Assembly: GCF_965277665.1 (NCBI RefSeq)
Contig: NZ_OZ255835.1
Span: 1,798,001-1,862,000 of the forward strand
Length of the DNA: 64,000 bases
From: Lichenicoccus sp965277665
GTDB lineage: Bacteria > Pseudomonadota > Alphaproteobacteria > Acetobacterales > Acetobacteraceae
Direction: 5' to 3'
A program made the position numbers and the translations under genes. The number at the start of each line of letters is the position of its first letter. The stretch's first letter is position 1. Under the pieces are notes generated by a model. The model was given only the letters and a program-made list of their open reading frames with translations, ran no database searches and was not told the origin of the DNA. Shown here one piece after another: positions 8,311 to 17,363 of this stretch.

Positions 8311-8576
8311 GGGTCCATTTCAGCGATGACGGGTGGGCTGACTATCTGCACTGGGTCGATGCGGATCCGACGATCCATCGCAGGCTGAACGTGCTGATCG
8401 AGGATGTGCGTCGCCATCCCTTCCAGGGGATCGGCAAGCCGGAAGCCCTGAAGGGCGATCTGTCCGGCTGGTGGTCCCGACGGATCACGGCGCAGCACCG
8501 GCTGGTCTATCGTGTCCAGGGGCGCCAGGGTGAGGATCAGCGGATCGAGGTTATCCAATGCCGGTATCACTACTGA
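8307..8576 (+). CDS. yoeB: YoeB-family mRNA interferase toxin
   Basis: This 89-residue RelE-superfamily toxin cleaves mRNA in the ribosomal A site. Residues that matter in E. coli YoeB are present at matching places: Glu46 (GKPEAL), Arg65 (AQHRLVYRV) and the C-terminal His-Tyr (RYHY, residues 88-89). The protein looks functional. It starts with GTG overlapping the antitoxin stop, ensuring coupled translation. The WSRRITAQHRLVY segment is diagnostic of YoeB rather than RelE or YafQ. Confidence 0.94.
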   Translation: MRVHFSDDGWADYLHWVDADPTIHRRLNVLIEDVRRHPFQGIGKPEALKGDLSGWWSRRITAQHRLVYRVQGRQGEDQRIEVIQCRYHY

Positions 8577-8720
8577 ACGCTTAATATGTCCTTTATCCTA
8601 CACGGAGATAGGGGTGCGTTCTGCGCTGAGAGACTTCCTCGCAGGCCCGGTCAGGGGCAGACTGAGCCTGTATGCGCAACCGGGCGGCTGCGTCCGGATG
8701 CATGCAGGGAGCACGCCGCC

Positions 8721-9566
8721 TTGAACAACCGGCCAAGACGGACCGCCAGCCTGAAGGCCGACAGTCCGTCAGTGCCGCATCCGCGCGCACCGGAGCGGCT
8801 GCACACGGCGATTGCCCGCGACCTCGGGGTCGCAATCGCCGCCGGCACCCTGTCGCCGGGCGACACGCTGTCCGGGGAAGTCGCCTCCAGCGCGCAGCTC
8901 GAGGTCTCGCGGACCGCCTATCGCGAGGCGGTGCGCATCCTGGCCGCCAAGGGCATGGTCGAAAGCCGCACCCGGACCGGCACGCGGGTCAGTCCGCGCC
9001 ATCGCTGGCACATCCTCGATCCCGACGTGCTGGGCTGGTTCCTGCAGACGCATCCGAGCGACGCCTTCGTGCGCGACCTGTTCGAGGTGCGGATGATGGT
9101 CGAGCCGGCGGCCGCCGGCTATGCAGCCGAGCGGGCCTCGGCGCGCGACCTGCGCGTCATGGCCGAGGCGCTCGACGAGATGGACCGCCTGACCCTGTCC
9201 ACCGAGGCCGGACGCGCCGCGGATCGCGGCTTCCACCACGCAATCCTGGCGGCGACCCAGAACGAGGCGATCACGGCGTTGTCGAGCAGCGTGGGGGCGG
9301 CGATCCGCTGGACCACGTTGTTCAAGCAACGGGTGCAGGCGCATCCTCGCGATCCGATGCCCGAGCATCGGCTGGTGCTCGACGCGATCACCCGGCGCGA
9401 TCCCGAGCGCGCTCGCGCGCGCATGACCGAGCTGGTCCGCTTCGCGCTGGCCGACATGCATGCCTCGCTCGCAGCCGGCGCCGGTGACGTGGCTGCGCAC
9501 GCGCCGGTTGATGCGGTGCCGGGACCGGTCCATAACCGGGATGCGGTTGAATTGTCGGACAAATGA
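8721..9566 (+). CDS. FadR-subfamily GntR regulator (DgoR-like)
   Basis: This is a transcriptional regulator of the sugar-acid genes that follow. A winged-helix GntR domain (about residues 20-90; ERLHTAIARDLG, GEVASSAQLEVSRTAYREAVR, KGMVESRTRTGTRV) is joined to an all-helical FCD ligand-binding domain (about 110-250, metal/ligand residues in DLFEVRMMVEP, FHHAIL, EHRLVLDAI). E. coli DgoR is the same subfamily and responds to D-galactonate. That role is inferred from the adjacent dgoK-dgoA genes. The frame opens at 8586 (ATG), but the first ~45 residues look noncoding. The TTG at 8721 with GGGAG upstream gives a normal 281-residue protein. The stop overlaps the dgoK start. Confidence 0.88.
   Translation: MNNRPRRTASLKADSPSVPHPRAPERLHTAIARDLGVAIAAGTLSPGDTLSGEVASSAQLEVSRTAYREAVRILAAKGMVESRTRTGTRVSPRHRWHILDPDVLGWFLQTHPSDAFVRDLFEVRMMVEPAAAGYAAERASARDLRVMAEALDEMDRLTLSTEAGRAADRGFHHAILAATQNEAITALSSSVGAAIRWTTLFKQRVQAHPRDPMPEHRLVLDAITRRDPERARARMTELVRFALADMHASLAAGAGDVAAHAPVDAVPGPVHNRDAVELSDK
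9552..9562. promoter_or_regulatory. FadR/GntR-type operator-like palindrome TTGTCGGACAA
   Basis: A perfect 5+1+5 palindrome fits the TNGTNNNACNA pattern described for FadR-subfamily regulators. It lies in the last codons of the regulator gene, directly before the dgoK ATG. A similar site occurs at 16363. Because it is inside the operon it could be coincidental. Confidence 0.35.
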
Positions 9567-10510
9567 TGGGCACGGATGGGCTGATCGCCCTCGACTGGGG
9601 CACCAGTTCGTTGCGGGCGTGGCTGGTTTCGCCGAACGGCACGGTGCGCGCAGCCCGCCAGGAAGGCTGGGGCATCATGCACCTGCCCGAGGGCGGCTAT
9701 CCGGTGGCCTATGCCGCCATCACCGAGGGCTGGCACGACCGCGCGCGTCCGGCGATCGCCTGCGGGATGGTCGGCAGCCGGCAGGGCTGGCTCGAGGTGC
9801 CCTACCTGCCGACTCCGGCCGGCCTCGAGACACTGGCCGGGTGCCTGCGCACGATCCAGACCGGTGCCGGCCTGCTGCATCTGGTTCCGGGCGTGCTGGA
9901 GGGGAACGACGCCGCCGCACCCGATGTGATGCGTGGCGAGGAGACGCAGGCGGTCGGCGCCATGCGCCGGCTCGGGGGCGACGCGCTGCTGGTGCTGCCC
10001 GGCACGCACTCGAAATGGGCACGGCTACAGGGGCACCGGCTGGTCTCGTTCGAGACCCTGATGACCGGCGAGCTGTATGCGCTGCTGTCGCAGCATTCGA
10101 TCCTCGGCCGGGCTGTCGCCGAGGCGCCGGAGCCGGCCACCGACGTGCGCGACGCGGCGTTCGATCGCGGCGTGCTGGCGGCACAGGACCGCGGCGCCCT
10201 GGCCCGGCTGTTCGGGGCGCGCGCGCTGATGCTGACCGGCGCGATCGAAGCCGGAGCCGCGCTGGACTACCTGTCCGGCCTGCTGATCGGCGAGGAGCTG
10301 CGCCTCGCGGCGCCGTTGCTGGCCGGCGCCGCCCGGGTGGCGCTGACCGGCGACGACAGGCTGTGCGCGCGCTATGTCCGCGCCTTCCAGGCCACCGGGC
10401 GCGGGCCGCCCGAACGGATCGACAACAGCGCGCTGCAGGGGTTGCTGGATATCGCAGCCGCAGCCGGGCTGGTGCCCTCGTCCCCCGCACTGCATCAACC
10501 GGGAACCTGA
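9563..10510 (+). CDS. dgoK: 2-dehydro-3-deoxygalactonokinase
   Basis: It phosphorylates 2-keto-3-deoxy-D-galactonate at C6 using ATP (EC 2.7.1.58), the penultimate step of the De Ley-Doudoroff galactose pathway, in the cytoplasm. The 315-residue protein has the DgoK-family N-terminal phosphate-binding motif (ALDWGTSSLRAWL, about 8-20), the CGMVGSRQGW segment near 70, and the LPGTHSKWA motif near 148. The ATG overlaps the regulator stop (ATGA); a second ATG follows one codon on. The next gene begins one base after this stop, so the two are translationally coupled. Confidence 0.93.
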   Translation: MMGTDGLIALDWGTSSLRAWLVSPNGTVRAARQEGWGIMHLPEGGYPVAYAAITEGWHDRARPAIACGMVGSRQGWLEVPYLPTPAGLETLAGCLRTIQTGAGLLHLVPGVLEGNDAAAPDVMRGEETQAVGAMRRLGGDALLVLPGTHSKWARLQGHRLVSFETLMTGELYALLSQHSILGRAVAEAPEPATDVRDAAFDRGVLAAQDRGALARLFGARALMLTGAIEAGAALDYLSGLLIGEELRLAAPLLAGAARVALTGDDRLCARYVRAFQATGRGPPERIDNSALQGLLDIAAAAGLVPSSPALHQPGT

Positions 10511-10511
10511 G

Positions 10512-11153
10512 ATGCTCAGACAGATGATCGGGCGCATGCCCTTCACCGCCATCCTGCGCGGCCTCGCCCCGGAGGAGGCGCTGGCGGTCGGCGATGCGCT
10601 GGTGGAGGCCGGCATGACCATGCTCGAGGTGCCGCTGAACTCGCAGCACCCGCTGGAAAGCATCCGCCTGCTGGCGGAGCGCTACGGCGAGACCTGCCTG
10701 ATCGGCGCCGGCACGGTGATGACGCCCTCGCAGGTGGCGGAGATCGGCGCTGTCGGTGGCCGGCTGATCGTCATGCCGCACGGCGATGCCGAGGTGATAC
10801 GCGCAGCCAAGCAGGCCGGCATGGTCTGCATGCCGGGGATCGCCACGCCGACGGAAGGCTTCGCCGCCCTGAAGGCCGGCGCGGATGCGCTGAAACTGTT
10901 CCCCGCCGAACTGGTCGGGCCGAACGTGCTGCGCGCCATGCGGGCGGTGTTTCCGAAGCAGACCCTCTTCCTGCCGGTCGGCGGGGTGACCCCGGAAAAC
11001 CTCGCCGAGTTCGTCCGCGCCGGCGCCGACGGCTTCGGGCTCGGCTCGGGTCTCTATGCTCCGGGACGCAGCGCCGCGGACGTACGCAGGCGTGCGGACG
11101 CGTATGTGAACGCCTGGAATGCAGTCGCCGGCGGCGCGGTGTCGGGACCATGA
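10512..11153 (+). CDS. dgoA: 2-dehydro-3-deoxy-6-phosphogalactonate aldolase
   Basis: It cleaves 2-keto-3-deoxy-6-phosphogalactonate to pyruvate and glyceraldehyde-3-phosphate (EC 4.1.2.21). It is a 213-residue class I (beta/alpha)8 aldolase of the KDPG/KHG family: catalytic Glu in MLEVPLNS, Schiff-base Lys in ADALKLFPAE, and the phosphate-binding LPVGGVTPENL. The longer frame from 10374 overlaps dgoK and is not used; the ATG at 10512 lies one base after the dgoK stop. ILRG near the N-terminus and the VPLNSQ motif favour the DgoA branch over Eda. Confidence 0.93.
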   Translation: MLRQMIGRMPFTAILRGLAPEEALAVGDALVEAGMTMLEVPLNSQHPLESIRLLAERYGETCLIGAGTVMTPSQVAEIGAVGGRLIVMPHGDAEVIRAAKQAGMVCMPGIATPTEGFAALKAGADALKLFPAELVGPNVLRAMRAVFPKQTLFLPVGGVTPENLAEFVRAGADGFGLGSGLYAPGRSAADVRRRADAYVNAWNAVAGGAVSGP

Positions 11154-12109
11154 GGGATGTCCGCAACACCGAGCGCCGGCTCACGATCGGGATCGTCGGC
11201 TATGGCCAGATTGCCCGCATGCAGCATGCGCCGGCGCTGGCCGCCAGCAGCGGGCTGCGGCTCGCGGCGATCGCCAATCCGGTAGCGGTGCAGGGGCCGC
11301 CCGGCGTGCCGGTCTATGCGTCGCTGGCCGAGATGCTGCAGTGCCAGCCCGAGCTCGACGCGGTGGCGCTCTGCACGCCGCCGCAGATCCGCTACGGCCT
11401 GGCGCGCCAGGCGCTCGATGCCGGCCGCCACGTGCTGCTGGAAAAGCCGCCCGCCGCCACGCCGGCCGAGATCGCCGACCTCGCCCGCCATGCGGACAAG
11501 CTCGGCCTGACCCTGTTCACGGCGTGGCATTCGCTGTTCAGCGCCGCCGTGGACCAGGCCCGCATCATCCTGGCCGAGCGCGGCGTGCAGGGCATGCGCA
11601 TGGCGTGGAAGGAGGATGTCCGCAAATGGCATCCGGGGGTGGACTGGTTCTGGCAGCCCGGCGGCATGGGGGTGTTCGATTCCGGGATGAATGCGTTTTC
11701 CATCCTGGTCGGCGTGATGCCGGAGCCGATCTTCGTGCGCGCGGCAAAGCTGCTGATCCCGCAGGGCGCGCACACGCCGATGTCGGCGCGGCTCGAGTTC
11801 GCGACACCTGGCACCGGCACCGGCTTTTACTCCGAGCATGACTGGGACCAGCAGGATGGCGAGACCTGGACCATCGACTGGACGCTCGGCGATGGTGGGC
11901 GGCTCACCCTCGAGCGTGGCGGGGCGCTGCTCAGGCTCGACGGCCGGGTATTGGTCGAGGCGCAGGACGAGGAGTATCCGCGGCTCTACGCGCATTTCGA
12001 GACGCTGCTGCGCACCGGCCGCTCGGACGTCGAGATCCGGCCGCTGCAGCTCGTGGCGGATGCCTTCATGCTCGGCGCGCGGGAAGCCGGCTCTCCGGTC
12101 CGGCCGTGA
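11150..12109 (+). CDS. Gfo/Idh/MocA-family D-galactose/L-arabinose 1-dehydrogenase
   Basis: It probably oxidises the aldose at C1 to its lactone with NAD(P)+, the entry step of the oxidative pathway. The N-terminal Rossmann motif (GIVGYGQIARMQH, about 14-26) and the LEKPPAAT segment with the catalytic Lys (near residue 101) are present. So is the family block KEDVRKWHPGVDWFW near 155. The protein closely resembles in layout and motifs the Azospirillum L-arabinose 1-dehydrogenase, which also accepts galactose. Length is 319 residues. The ATG overlaps the dgoA stop (ATGA). With dgoK/dgoA alongside, galactose is a likely substrate; arabinose is equally possible given the dehydratase at 14.5-16.3 kb. 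Confidence 0.86.
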   Translation: MRDVRNTERRLTIGIVGYGQIARMQHAPALAASSGLRLAAIANPVAVQGPPGVPVYASLAEMLQCQPELDAVALCTPPQIRYGLARQALDAGRHVLLEKPPAATPAEIADLARHADKLGLTLFTAWHSLFSAAVDQARIILAERGVQGMRMAWKEDVRKWHPGVDWFWQPGGMGVFDSGMNAFSILVGVMPEPIFVRAAKLLIPQGAHTPMSARLEFATPGTGTGFYSEHDWDQQDGETWTIDWTLGDGGRLTLERGGALLRLDGRVLVEAQDEEYPRLYAHFETLLRTGRSDVEIRPLQLVADAFMLGAREAGSPVRP

Positions 12110-12981
12110 GTTACGAGACGCGCATCGCCGCCCACGGCCATGACCTGCTGGGCGAATCGCCGTTCTGGGACGCCGTCGACCAGGCACTGACCTGGGTCGA
12201 TATCTACGGACGCCAGATCCACCGGCTGCATCCGGCCACCGGTGCGCGGCAGCTTTGGTCCATGCCGGATCGCGTCGCCACCGCGATCCCACGCGCGCAT
12301 GGCGGCATGCTGGTGGCGTTGTCGCGCAGCCTGCACATGTTCGAGCCCGCCACCGGCCTGGCCGCGGCTTTCTTCTCGCTCGACCAGGCCGGGCCCGGCA
12401 TCCGTTTCAACGATGCGCGCACCGACAGCCACGGCCGGCTCTGGATCGGCACCATGAACGAGGCGGACGAGGTGCGGACCGGCGCGCTGTATCGTATCGA
12501 TGCCGACCTCGGCTGCACGCGGATCGAGCAAGGGATCGCGATCTCGAACGGGATCGGCTTCAGTCCCGACAATACACGGTTCTATTTTGCCGACACGCCC
12601 GAGCGGGTCATTCGCGCCTATGATTTCGACAGCGCCGCCGGCACCATCGGCAACCGCCGAGACCTGATCATTGTCGATGGCGACAGCGCCTATCCGGATG
12701 GCAGCACGGTCGACCGCGAGGGCTATATCTGGAACGCGCAATGGGAGGGCAGCCGGGTGGTGCGCTATGCGCCCGACGGCCGCATCGATGCGGTGCTGAC
12801 GCTGCCGGTCAGCCGCCCGACCTGCTGCGTGTTCGGGGGCGCCGACCTGCGCACGTTGTACGTCACCAGCGCCTGCATGGAACTCACCGGCGCCGAACTG
12901 CGGACCCAACCCCTCGCCGGTTCGCTGTTCGCGATCGAAACCGACGCGACCGGGATCGCCTGCACCCGTTTCGCTGGTTGA
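12106..12981 (+). CDS. SMP-30/gluconolaconase-family sugar lactonase
   Basis: It probably hydrolyses the galactono- or arabinono-lactone made by the upstream dehydrogenase. The 291-residue six-bladed beta-propeller has the family's metal-site motifs: LGESPFWD (Glu), FNDARTDSHGRLWIGTM (Asn/Asp), SNGIGFSPDN and YPDGSTVDREGYIW (Asp). The GTG start overlaps the preceding stop, and this is the last gene of the + strand operon. It meets the sugar porter tail to tail with about 40 bases between; I see no clear terminator there. Confidence 0.9.
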   Translation: MSYETRIAAHGHDLLGESPFWDAVDQALTWVDIYGRQIHRLHPATGARQLWSMPDRVATAIPRAHGGMLVALSRSLHMFEPATGLAAAFFSLDQAGPGIRFNDARTDSHGRLWIGTMNEADEVRTGALYRIDADLGCTRIEQGIAISNGIGFSPDNTRFYFADTPERVIRAYDFDSAAGTIGNRRDLIIVDGDSAYPDGSTVDREGYIWNAQWEGSRVVRYAPDGRIDAVLTLPVSRPTCCVFGGADLRTLYVTSACMELTGAELRTQPLAGSLFAIETDATGIACTRFAG

Positions 12982-13021
12982 TTTGAACGCCGCCTGACGC
13001 CGATGCCACGATCGGCCGCAC

Positions 13022-14413
13022 TCAACGACCGATATTGCGCAGCTTGCGGCCTTCCATCAGGTTGCGCTCGATATGCTCGAGCGAGATGCCTTTCGTCTCC
13101 GGCACCAGCGCGATGGTGACGAGAATAAAGACCGCGTTCAGCGCCGCGTAGAGCCAGAAGGTTTCGGCATTGCCGAAGGTGCTGAGCAACGTCAGGAAGG
13201 TCTGGCCGACCACGAAGTTCGCCGCCCAGTTGGTGAAGGTCGAGCAGGCGATGCCGAAATCGCGGCCCTGCAGCGGCTGCACTTCCGAGCACAGCACCCA
13301 GATCAGCGGGCCGGCCGAGAAGGCGAAGCCGGTGATGAAGCAGAGCAGCACGGCGATCGCGAGGATGCGCTGGAGCTCGGTCTCGATGCCGGCGAAGATC
13401 AGCAGGCCGAGCGCACCCATGCCGATCGCCATCACCGCAAAGCCCATGATCAGCATCGGGCGACGGCCCCAGCGATCCACCAGGCCGATGGCGATGAAGG
13501 TGGCGAGCACGTTCACCACGCCGACGATGGCGGTCCCCCACATCGACGCATTCTGGCCGAACCCGGCGAGGCCGAAGATCTTCGGTGCGTAATACATCAC
13601 GACATTCATGCCGGTGAATTGCTGCATGACCTGCAGCAGCACGCCGAGCCATACCGAGCGGCGGAAATTCGAGTTGGCCCCGAACATGGCGAAGCCCTTC
13701 TGCTTCTGCCTGAGCTGGTCCTCGATCTCCTTGATCTCGCTCTGCACCGCGGCGCTGTCCGGACGCAGATCGTTGAGCACGGTCACCGCATCCTGGCGCC
13801 GGCCTTTCATCATCAGCCAGCGCGGGCTGTCTGGCAGCACGAACACGCCTGCCAGGAACAGCACGCCGGGGACGGCGACGAGCCCCAGCATCCAGCGCCA
13901 CGCGCCGCTGTAGCTGAGCAGAGCGTCCGAGATGAAGGCGACCAGGATGCCGACGGTGATCATCAACTGGTAGGTCGAGATCATCGAGCCGCGCCGGCGC
14001 TCGTCGGCGATCTCGGAGATGTAGAGCGGCGCCGTGAAGGTGGCGACGCCGATGGCGAGCCCGAGCAGGACCCGGCCGGCGAGCAGCCAGCCGACCGACG
14101 GCGCCATGGCGCAGAGCAGCGAAGAGACGACGAACAGGGTGGCGCTCAGGATCAGCGAGCGCTTGCGGCCGAAGCTCGACGACAGGTAGCCCGCCAGGAT
14201 CGCGCCGACGGCAGCACCGAACATCATGCTGCTGACGATCAGCTCCTGCATCGTCTCGCTAATGCTGAACTGCTTGGCGATGAAGGCAAGCGCGCCCGAG
14301 ATCACCCCGATATCGAGGCCGAACATCAACCCGGCCAGGGCCGCGACGCCACCGGTGAGCAGGGTCTTGCCACTCCCCCGCACAGGCGTCGCCGTGTAGG
14401 TGGTGGTGCTCAT
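13022..14413 (-). CDS. MFS sugar porter (sugar:H+ symporter)
   Basis: This is a twelve-helix inner-membrane transporter of the sugar porter family, probably bringing galactose and/or arabinose in with protons. Family signatures are present: GLDIGVISGAL in helix 1, GRKRSLI and DERRRGSM in the cytoplasmic loops, PDSPRWL (the PESPR motif) after helix 6, QQFTGMNVVMYYAP in helix 7, and the final PETKGISLEHIE. The start is ATG 14413 with GGAGAG upstream, giving 463 residues; a longer frame to 14443 adds an unlikely leader. It lies 77 bases after the dehydratase gene on the same strand, so the two are probably co-transcribed from 16.3 kb. Confidence 0.92.
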   Translation of the reverse strand: MSTTTYTATPVRGSGKTLLTGGVAALAGLMFGLDIGVISGALAFIAKQFSISETMQELIVSSMMFGAAVGAILAGYLSSSFGRKRSLILSATLFVVSSLLCAMAPSVGWLLAGRVLLGLAIGVATFTAPLYISEIADERRRGSMISTYQLMITVGILVAFISDALLSYSGAWRWMLGLVAVPGVLFLAGVFVLPDSPRWLMMKGRRQDAVTVLNDLRPDSAAVQSEIKEIEDQLRQKQKGFAMFGANSNFRRSVWLGVLLQVMQQFTGMNVVMYYAPKIFGLAGFGQNASMWGTAIVGVVNVLATFIAIGLVDRWGRRPMLIMGFAVMAIGMGALGLLIFAGIETELQRILAIAVLLCFITGFAFSAGPLIWVLCSEVQPLQGRDFGIACSTFTNWAANFVVGQTFLTLLSTFGNAETFWLYAALNAVFILVTIALVPETKGISLEHIERNLMEGRKLRNIGR

Positions 14414-14490
14414 CGTGCTTCTCTCCGCCCGTAAGAGCGTCAACGCACCCGCGGCGAGCCGGTTCCGGAGCGGGCCGCGCGCCTGCCTGC

Positions 14491-16314
14491 CTAATGATTA
14501 TCGCGCGGCAATCCCTTGGTCTGCGCGATGCGCTGGTAGGCGACCGCCGGCTCCAGCACCGCCCCGGTCTGCAACTGGCCGACCACGCCGCGCTGCAGCT
14601 CCTGCCAGGGCGTCTGGCTGGCCGGGTAGCGGTAGCCGCCATCGGCCTGCAGGGCGACGCGGCGCTCGGCGATCTCGGCCTCCGGCACCAGCATGTCGAC
14701 GCGGCCCTGGCGCAGGTCGACCCGCAGCCGGTCGCCGCTGCGCAGGATGGCGAGATTGCCACCGGCCGCCGCCTCCGGCGACGCGTTCAGGATCGAGGGC
14801 GAGCCCGAGGTGCCGGATTGCCGGCCGTCGCCGATGCAGGCGAGCGCGTGCACGCCCTGCTGGATCAGGTACGAGGGCGGCCGCATGTTGACCACCTCGG
14901 CGGCGCCCGGGTAGCCGATCGGCCCGGCGCCGCGCATCACCAGGATGTCGTGCGTGGTGACGTCGAGCGCCGGATCGTCGATGCGGGCGTGGTAGTCCTC
15001 GGGACCGTCGAACACCACGGCGCGGCCCTCGAATGCCTCCGGATCGTTCGGGTCGTTCAGGTAGCGTTCGCGGAACTCCTCGGAGATCACGCTGGTCTTC
15101 ATGATCGCGGAGTGGAACAGGTTGCCGTGCAGCACCAGGAAGCCGGCGCGCTGCTTGAGCGGTCGCTCGAACGGCCGGATCACCTCCGCATCCAGCGTGC
15201 CCAGCCCGCCGCAGGTCTCGCCGATGGTGATGCCCTTCACCGTCATCGCCTGCTCGCGGATCAGTCCGTGCCGGATCAGCTCGCCGACCACCGCCGGCAC
15301 GCCGCCGGCGCGGTAGTAGTCCTCGCCGAGATATTCGCCGGCCGGCTGCAGGTTGACCAGCAGCGGGATGTCGTGGCCGTAGCTCTGCCATTCCTCGATC
15401 GGCAGCTCCAGGCCGAGGTGACGCGCGATCGCGGCCAGATGGATCGGCGCGTTGGTCGAGCCGCCGATCGCCGAGTTCACCCGGATCGCGTTGACGAAGG
15501 CGTCCTTGGTCATCACGTCGGACGGCTTGAGGTCGTCGCGCACCATGTCGACGATGCGCCGGCCGGTCTCCCAGGCCATCTCCTGGCGGTCGCGATAGGG
15601 TGCGGGGATCGCCGCCGAGCCGGGCAGCTGCATGCCGAGCGCTTCGGCCAGCGAGTTCATCGTGGTCGCGGTGCCCATCGTGTTGCAGTAGCCGGCCGAG
15701 GGGGCGGACGAGGCCACCAGCTTGATGAAGCCCTCGTGGTCGATCTCGCCGGCGGCCAGCAGCTGCCGCGCATGCCAGATGATGGTGCCAGAGCCGGTAC
15801 GCTGGCCGCGGAACCAGCCATTCAGCATCGGGCCGACCGAGAGCGCGATTGCCGGGATGTTGACGGTCGCCGCCGCCATCAGGCAGGCGGGCGTGGTCTT
15901 GTCGCAGCCGATGGTCAGCACGACGCCGTCGAGCGGGTAGCCGTACAGCACCTCGACCAGGCCCATATAGGCGAGGTTGCGGTCGAGGCCCGCGGTCGGC
16001 CGCTTGCCGGTCTCCTGGATCGGATGCACCGGGAACTCGATGGCGATCCCGCCCGCCTCGCGTATGCCCTCGCGCACGCGTTCGGCAAGGACCAGGTGGT
16101 GGCGATTGCACGGCGAGAGATCCGAGCCGGTCTGCGCGATGCCGATGATCGGCCGGCCGGACTGCAGCTCCTTCTGCGACAGGCCGAAATTCATGTAGCG
16201 CTCGAGATAGAGCGCGGTCATGTCCGGATTGTGCGGGTTGTCGAACCAGGCCTGCGAGCGCAGGCCCGCCGGCTTGGCGCGATGCATGGTGCCGGGATCC
16301 TGGCCGTTCGGCAT
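14491..16314 (-). CDS. IlvD/Edd-family aldonate dehydratase (L-arabinonate dehydratase-like)
   Basis: It probably dehydrates a sugar acid (L-arabinonate or a related aldonate) to the 2-keto-3-deoxy acid, using an [2Fe-2S] cluster and Mg2+. The cluster cysteines are in place: C69 (SDLSPCNRHH), C137 (IGCDKTTPAC) and C210 (PSAGYCNTMG). CNRHH and the 607-residue length point to the pentonate/hexonate branch rather than IlvD or Edd. The segment INAIR..SAIGGSTNAPIHL is the family core. With the DgoD-type enzyme at 17.4 kb the window has two unrelated dehydratases, so the cluster may handle two sugars. An operator-like palindrome lies about 50 bases upstream. Confidence 0.88.
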   Translation of the reverse strand: MPNGQDPGTMHRAKPAGLRSQAWFDNPHNPDMTALYLERYMNFGLSQKELQSGRPIIGIAQTGSDLSPCNRHHLVLAERVREGIREAGGIAIEFPVHPIQETGKRPTAGLDRNLAYMGLVEVLYGYPLDGVVLTIGCDKTTPACLMAAATVNIPAIALSVGPMLNGWFRGQRTGSGTIIWHARQLLAAGEIDHEGFIKLVASSAPSAGYCNTMGTATTMNSLAEALGMQLPGSAAIPAPYRDRQEMAWETGRRIVDMVRDDLKPSDVMTKDAFVNAIRVNSAIGGSTNAPIHLAAIARHLGLELPIEEWQSYGHDIPLLVNLQPAGEYLGEDYYRAGGVPAVVGELIRHGLIREQAMTVKGITIGETCGGLGTLDAEVIRPFERPLKQRAGFLVLHGNLFHSAIMKTSVISEEFRERYLNDPNDPEAFEGRAVVFDGPEDYHARIDDPALDVTTHDILVMRGAGPIGYPGAAEVVNMRPPSYLIQQGVHALACIGDGRQSGTSGSPSILNASPEAAAGGNLAILRSGDRLRVDLRQGRVDMLVPEAEIAERRVALQADGGYRYPASQTPWQELQRGVVGQLQTGAVLEPAVAYQRIAQTKGLPRDNH

Positions 16315-16362
16315 GGCGGTGTTCTCTCGTGCTTGTCTGTCCGGCTGGCATCCGGATACGAT

Positions 16363-16373
16363 TGGTCAGACAA
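16363..16373. promoter_or_regulatory. FadR/GntR-type operator-like site TGGTCAGACAA
   Basis: It matches TNGTNNNACNA and is close to the 9552-9562 palindrome (TTGTCGGACAA). It lies about 50 bases upstream of the dehydratase start on the - strand, where a repressor site would be expected. It probably links the dehydratase-porter operon to the DgoR-like regulator; this is an inference from pattern only. Confidence 0.45.
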
Positions 16374-16436
16374 ATAATCGCGAAAGAACCGTCACACAAG
16401 AAGCACGGGCCGGCCCGAAAGGCCGCGCCGCCAGGT

Positions 16437-17201
16437 TCACGGACGGCGTGCGACCGCCAGGATGTGCAGCCCGGCATCCGCGAGCAGCGGATCGTGCGCG
16501 GCATGCCGGTCGATGGCGGCATGCAGGACGGCATCGCCGGCAGGCGGCGCGCAGGCGGCCAGCCGGCCGGATGCGGTTGCGGTCACCGCGAGCGCGTGGC
16601 AGCGCGCATCCACCAGGCCGGCATCGAGCAGCGCCGCCTTCAGGGTGGCGCTGTCATAGAGGCGTCGCTCGCCGCTTCTCACGCGACGATCGTCCGGCCG
16701 CCAGCCCAGCACCAGGGACAGCAGGGTCTCGACGCGGACACAGAGCACGCCGCCCGGCCGCAGCAGGCCGCTCAGATGCTGCAGCGCGCGGTGCGGATCG
16801 TGCGCCGCCTGCAGCGACGCCGTCGCCAGCACCAGGTCGGCGTCCCCGGCAACCGCTGCCGCGTCGCCGATGCCGGCCAGGGTGGTGACGCGATGGCCGC
16901 GCTCGATCCAGCGCCGCGTCCAGCGGGTGCCGCGGCGGTCGGCCTCGACCACATGCGCCGCCGGCGGCAGCGGCAGCGCCGACAGCAATTCCCAGGCAAG
17001 GCCGTCATGCCGCCACCGATCGGCCGGGCTGTCGTGCCAGCGCGCCTCCATGACCTCCAGCAGCGCATCCACCATGGGCGGCGCCGCCGGCCGGTCCTGC
17101 GGGTCATGCGGGTCCTGCAGGTCGAGCAGGGCGGGGAACGCCACTGCCAGGGCCAGCCGGGCGGCATCCTCGGGATCGCGATTGGCAAGCGGATGCGTCA
17201 C
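16437..17201 (-). CDS. SAM-dependent methyltransferase-like protein
   Basis: The 254-residue protein has a class I methyltransferase-like fold, but with weak motifs. The usual glycine-rich SAM loop is not obvious. VVEADRRGTRW may occupy motif I, LVLATASLQAAHDP resembles the D/N-x-x-L-x-H region after motif II, and LSGLLRPGGVLCVRVETL is a good motif III. YDSATLKAALLDAGL is a typical late helix. Substrate is unknown; the catalytic competence of the SAM site is uncertain. It starts with GTG and lies between the two sugar-acid dehydratase genes, all on the - strand. Its role in the pathway is not evident and it may be a passenger. Confidence 0.65.
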   Translation of the reverse strand: MTHPLANRDPEDAARLALAVAFPALLDLQDPHDPQDRPAAPPMVDALLEVMEARWHDSPADRWRHDGLAWELLSALPLPPAAHVVEADRRGTRWTRRWIERGHRVTTLAGIGDAAAVAGDADLVLATASLQAAHDPHRALQHLSGLLRPGGVLCVRVETLLSLVLGWRPDDRRVRSGERRLYDSATLKAALLDAGLVDARCHALAVTATASGRLAACAPPAGDAVLHAAIDRHAAHDPLLADAGLHILAVARRP

Positions 17202-17363
17202 GGCACGGTACCAGTCCAGCAGGTCTGCTCATCTCAAAGCATATCCGCCGGGGCGCAGCATCGTTATTGTAGAGGATCGAAACTCGATACCGTGCTTTTA
17301 GCGTGCCGGCGCGGTCATGACTGGCAACCCGAGACTGGCAACCCGAGCCGCGCGCCCCGGCGG

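Noticed and set aside
17319..17346. Tandem repeat ACTGGCAACCCGAG x2 between dgoD and the methyltransferase gene
   Set aside because: Two 14-base units downstream of one gene with no pairing or link to a promoter; too little to claim function.
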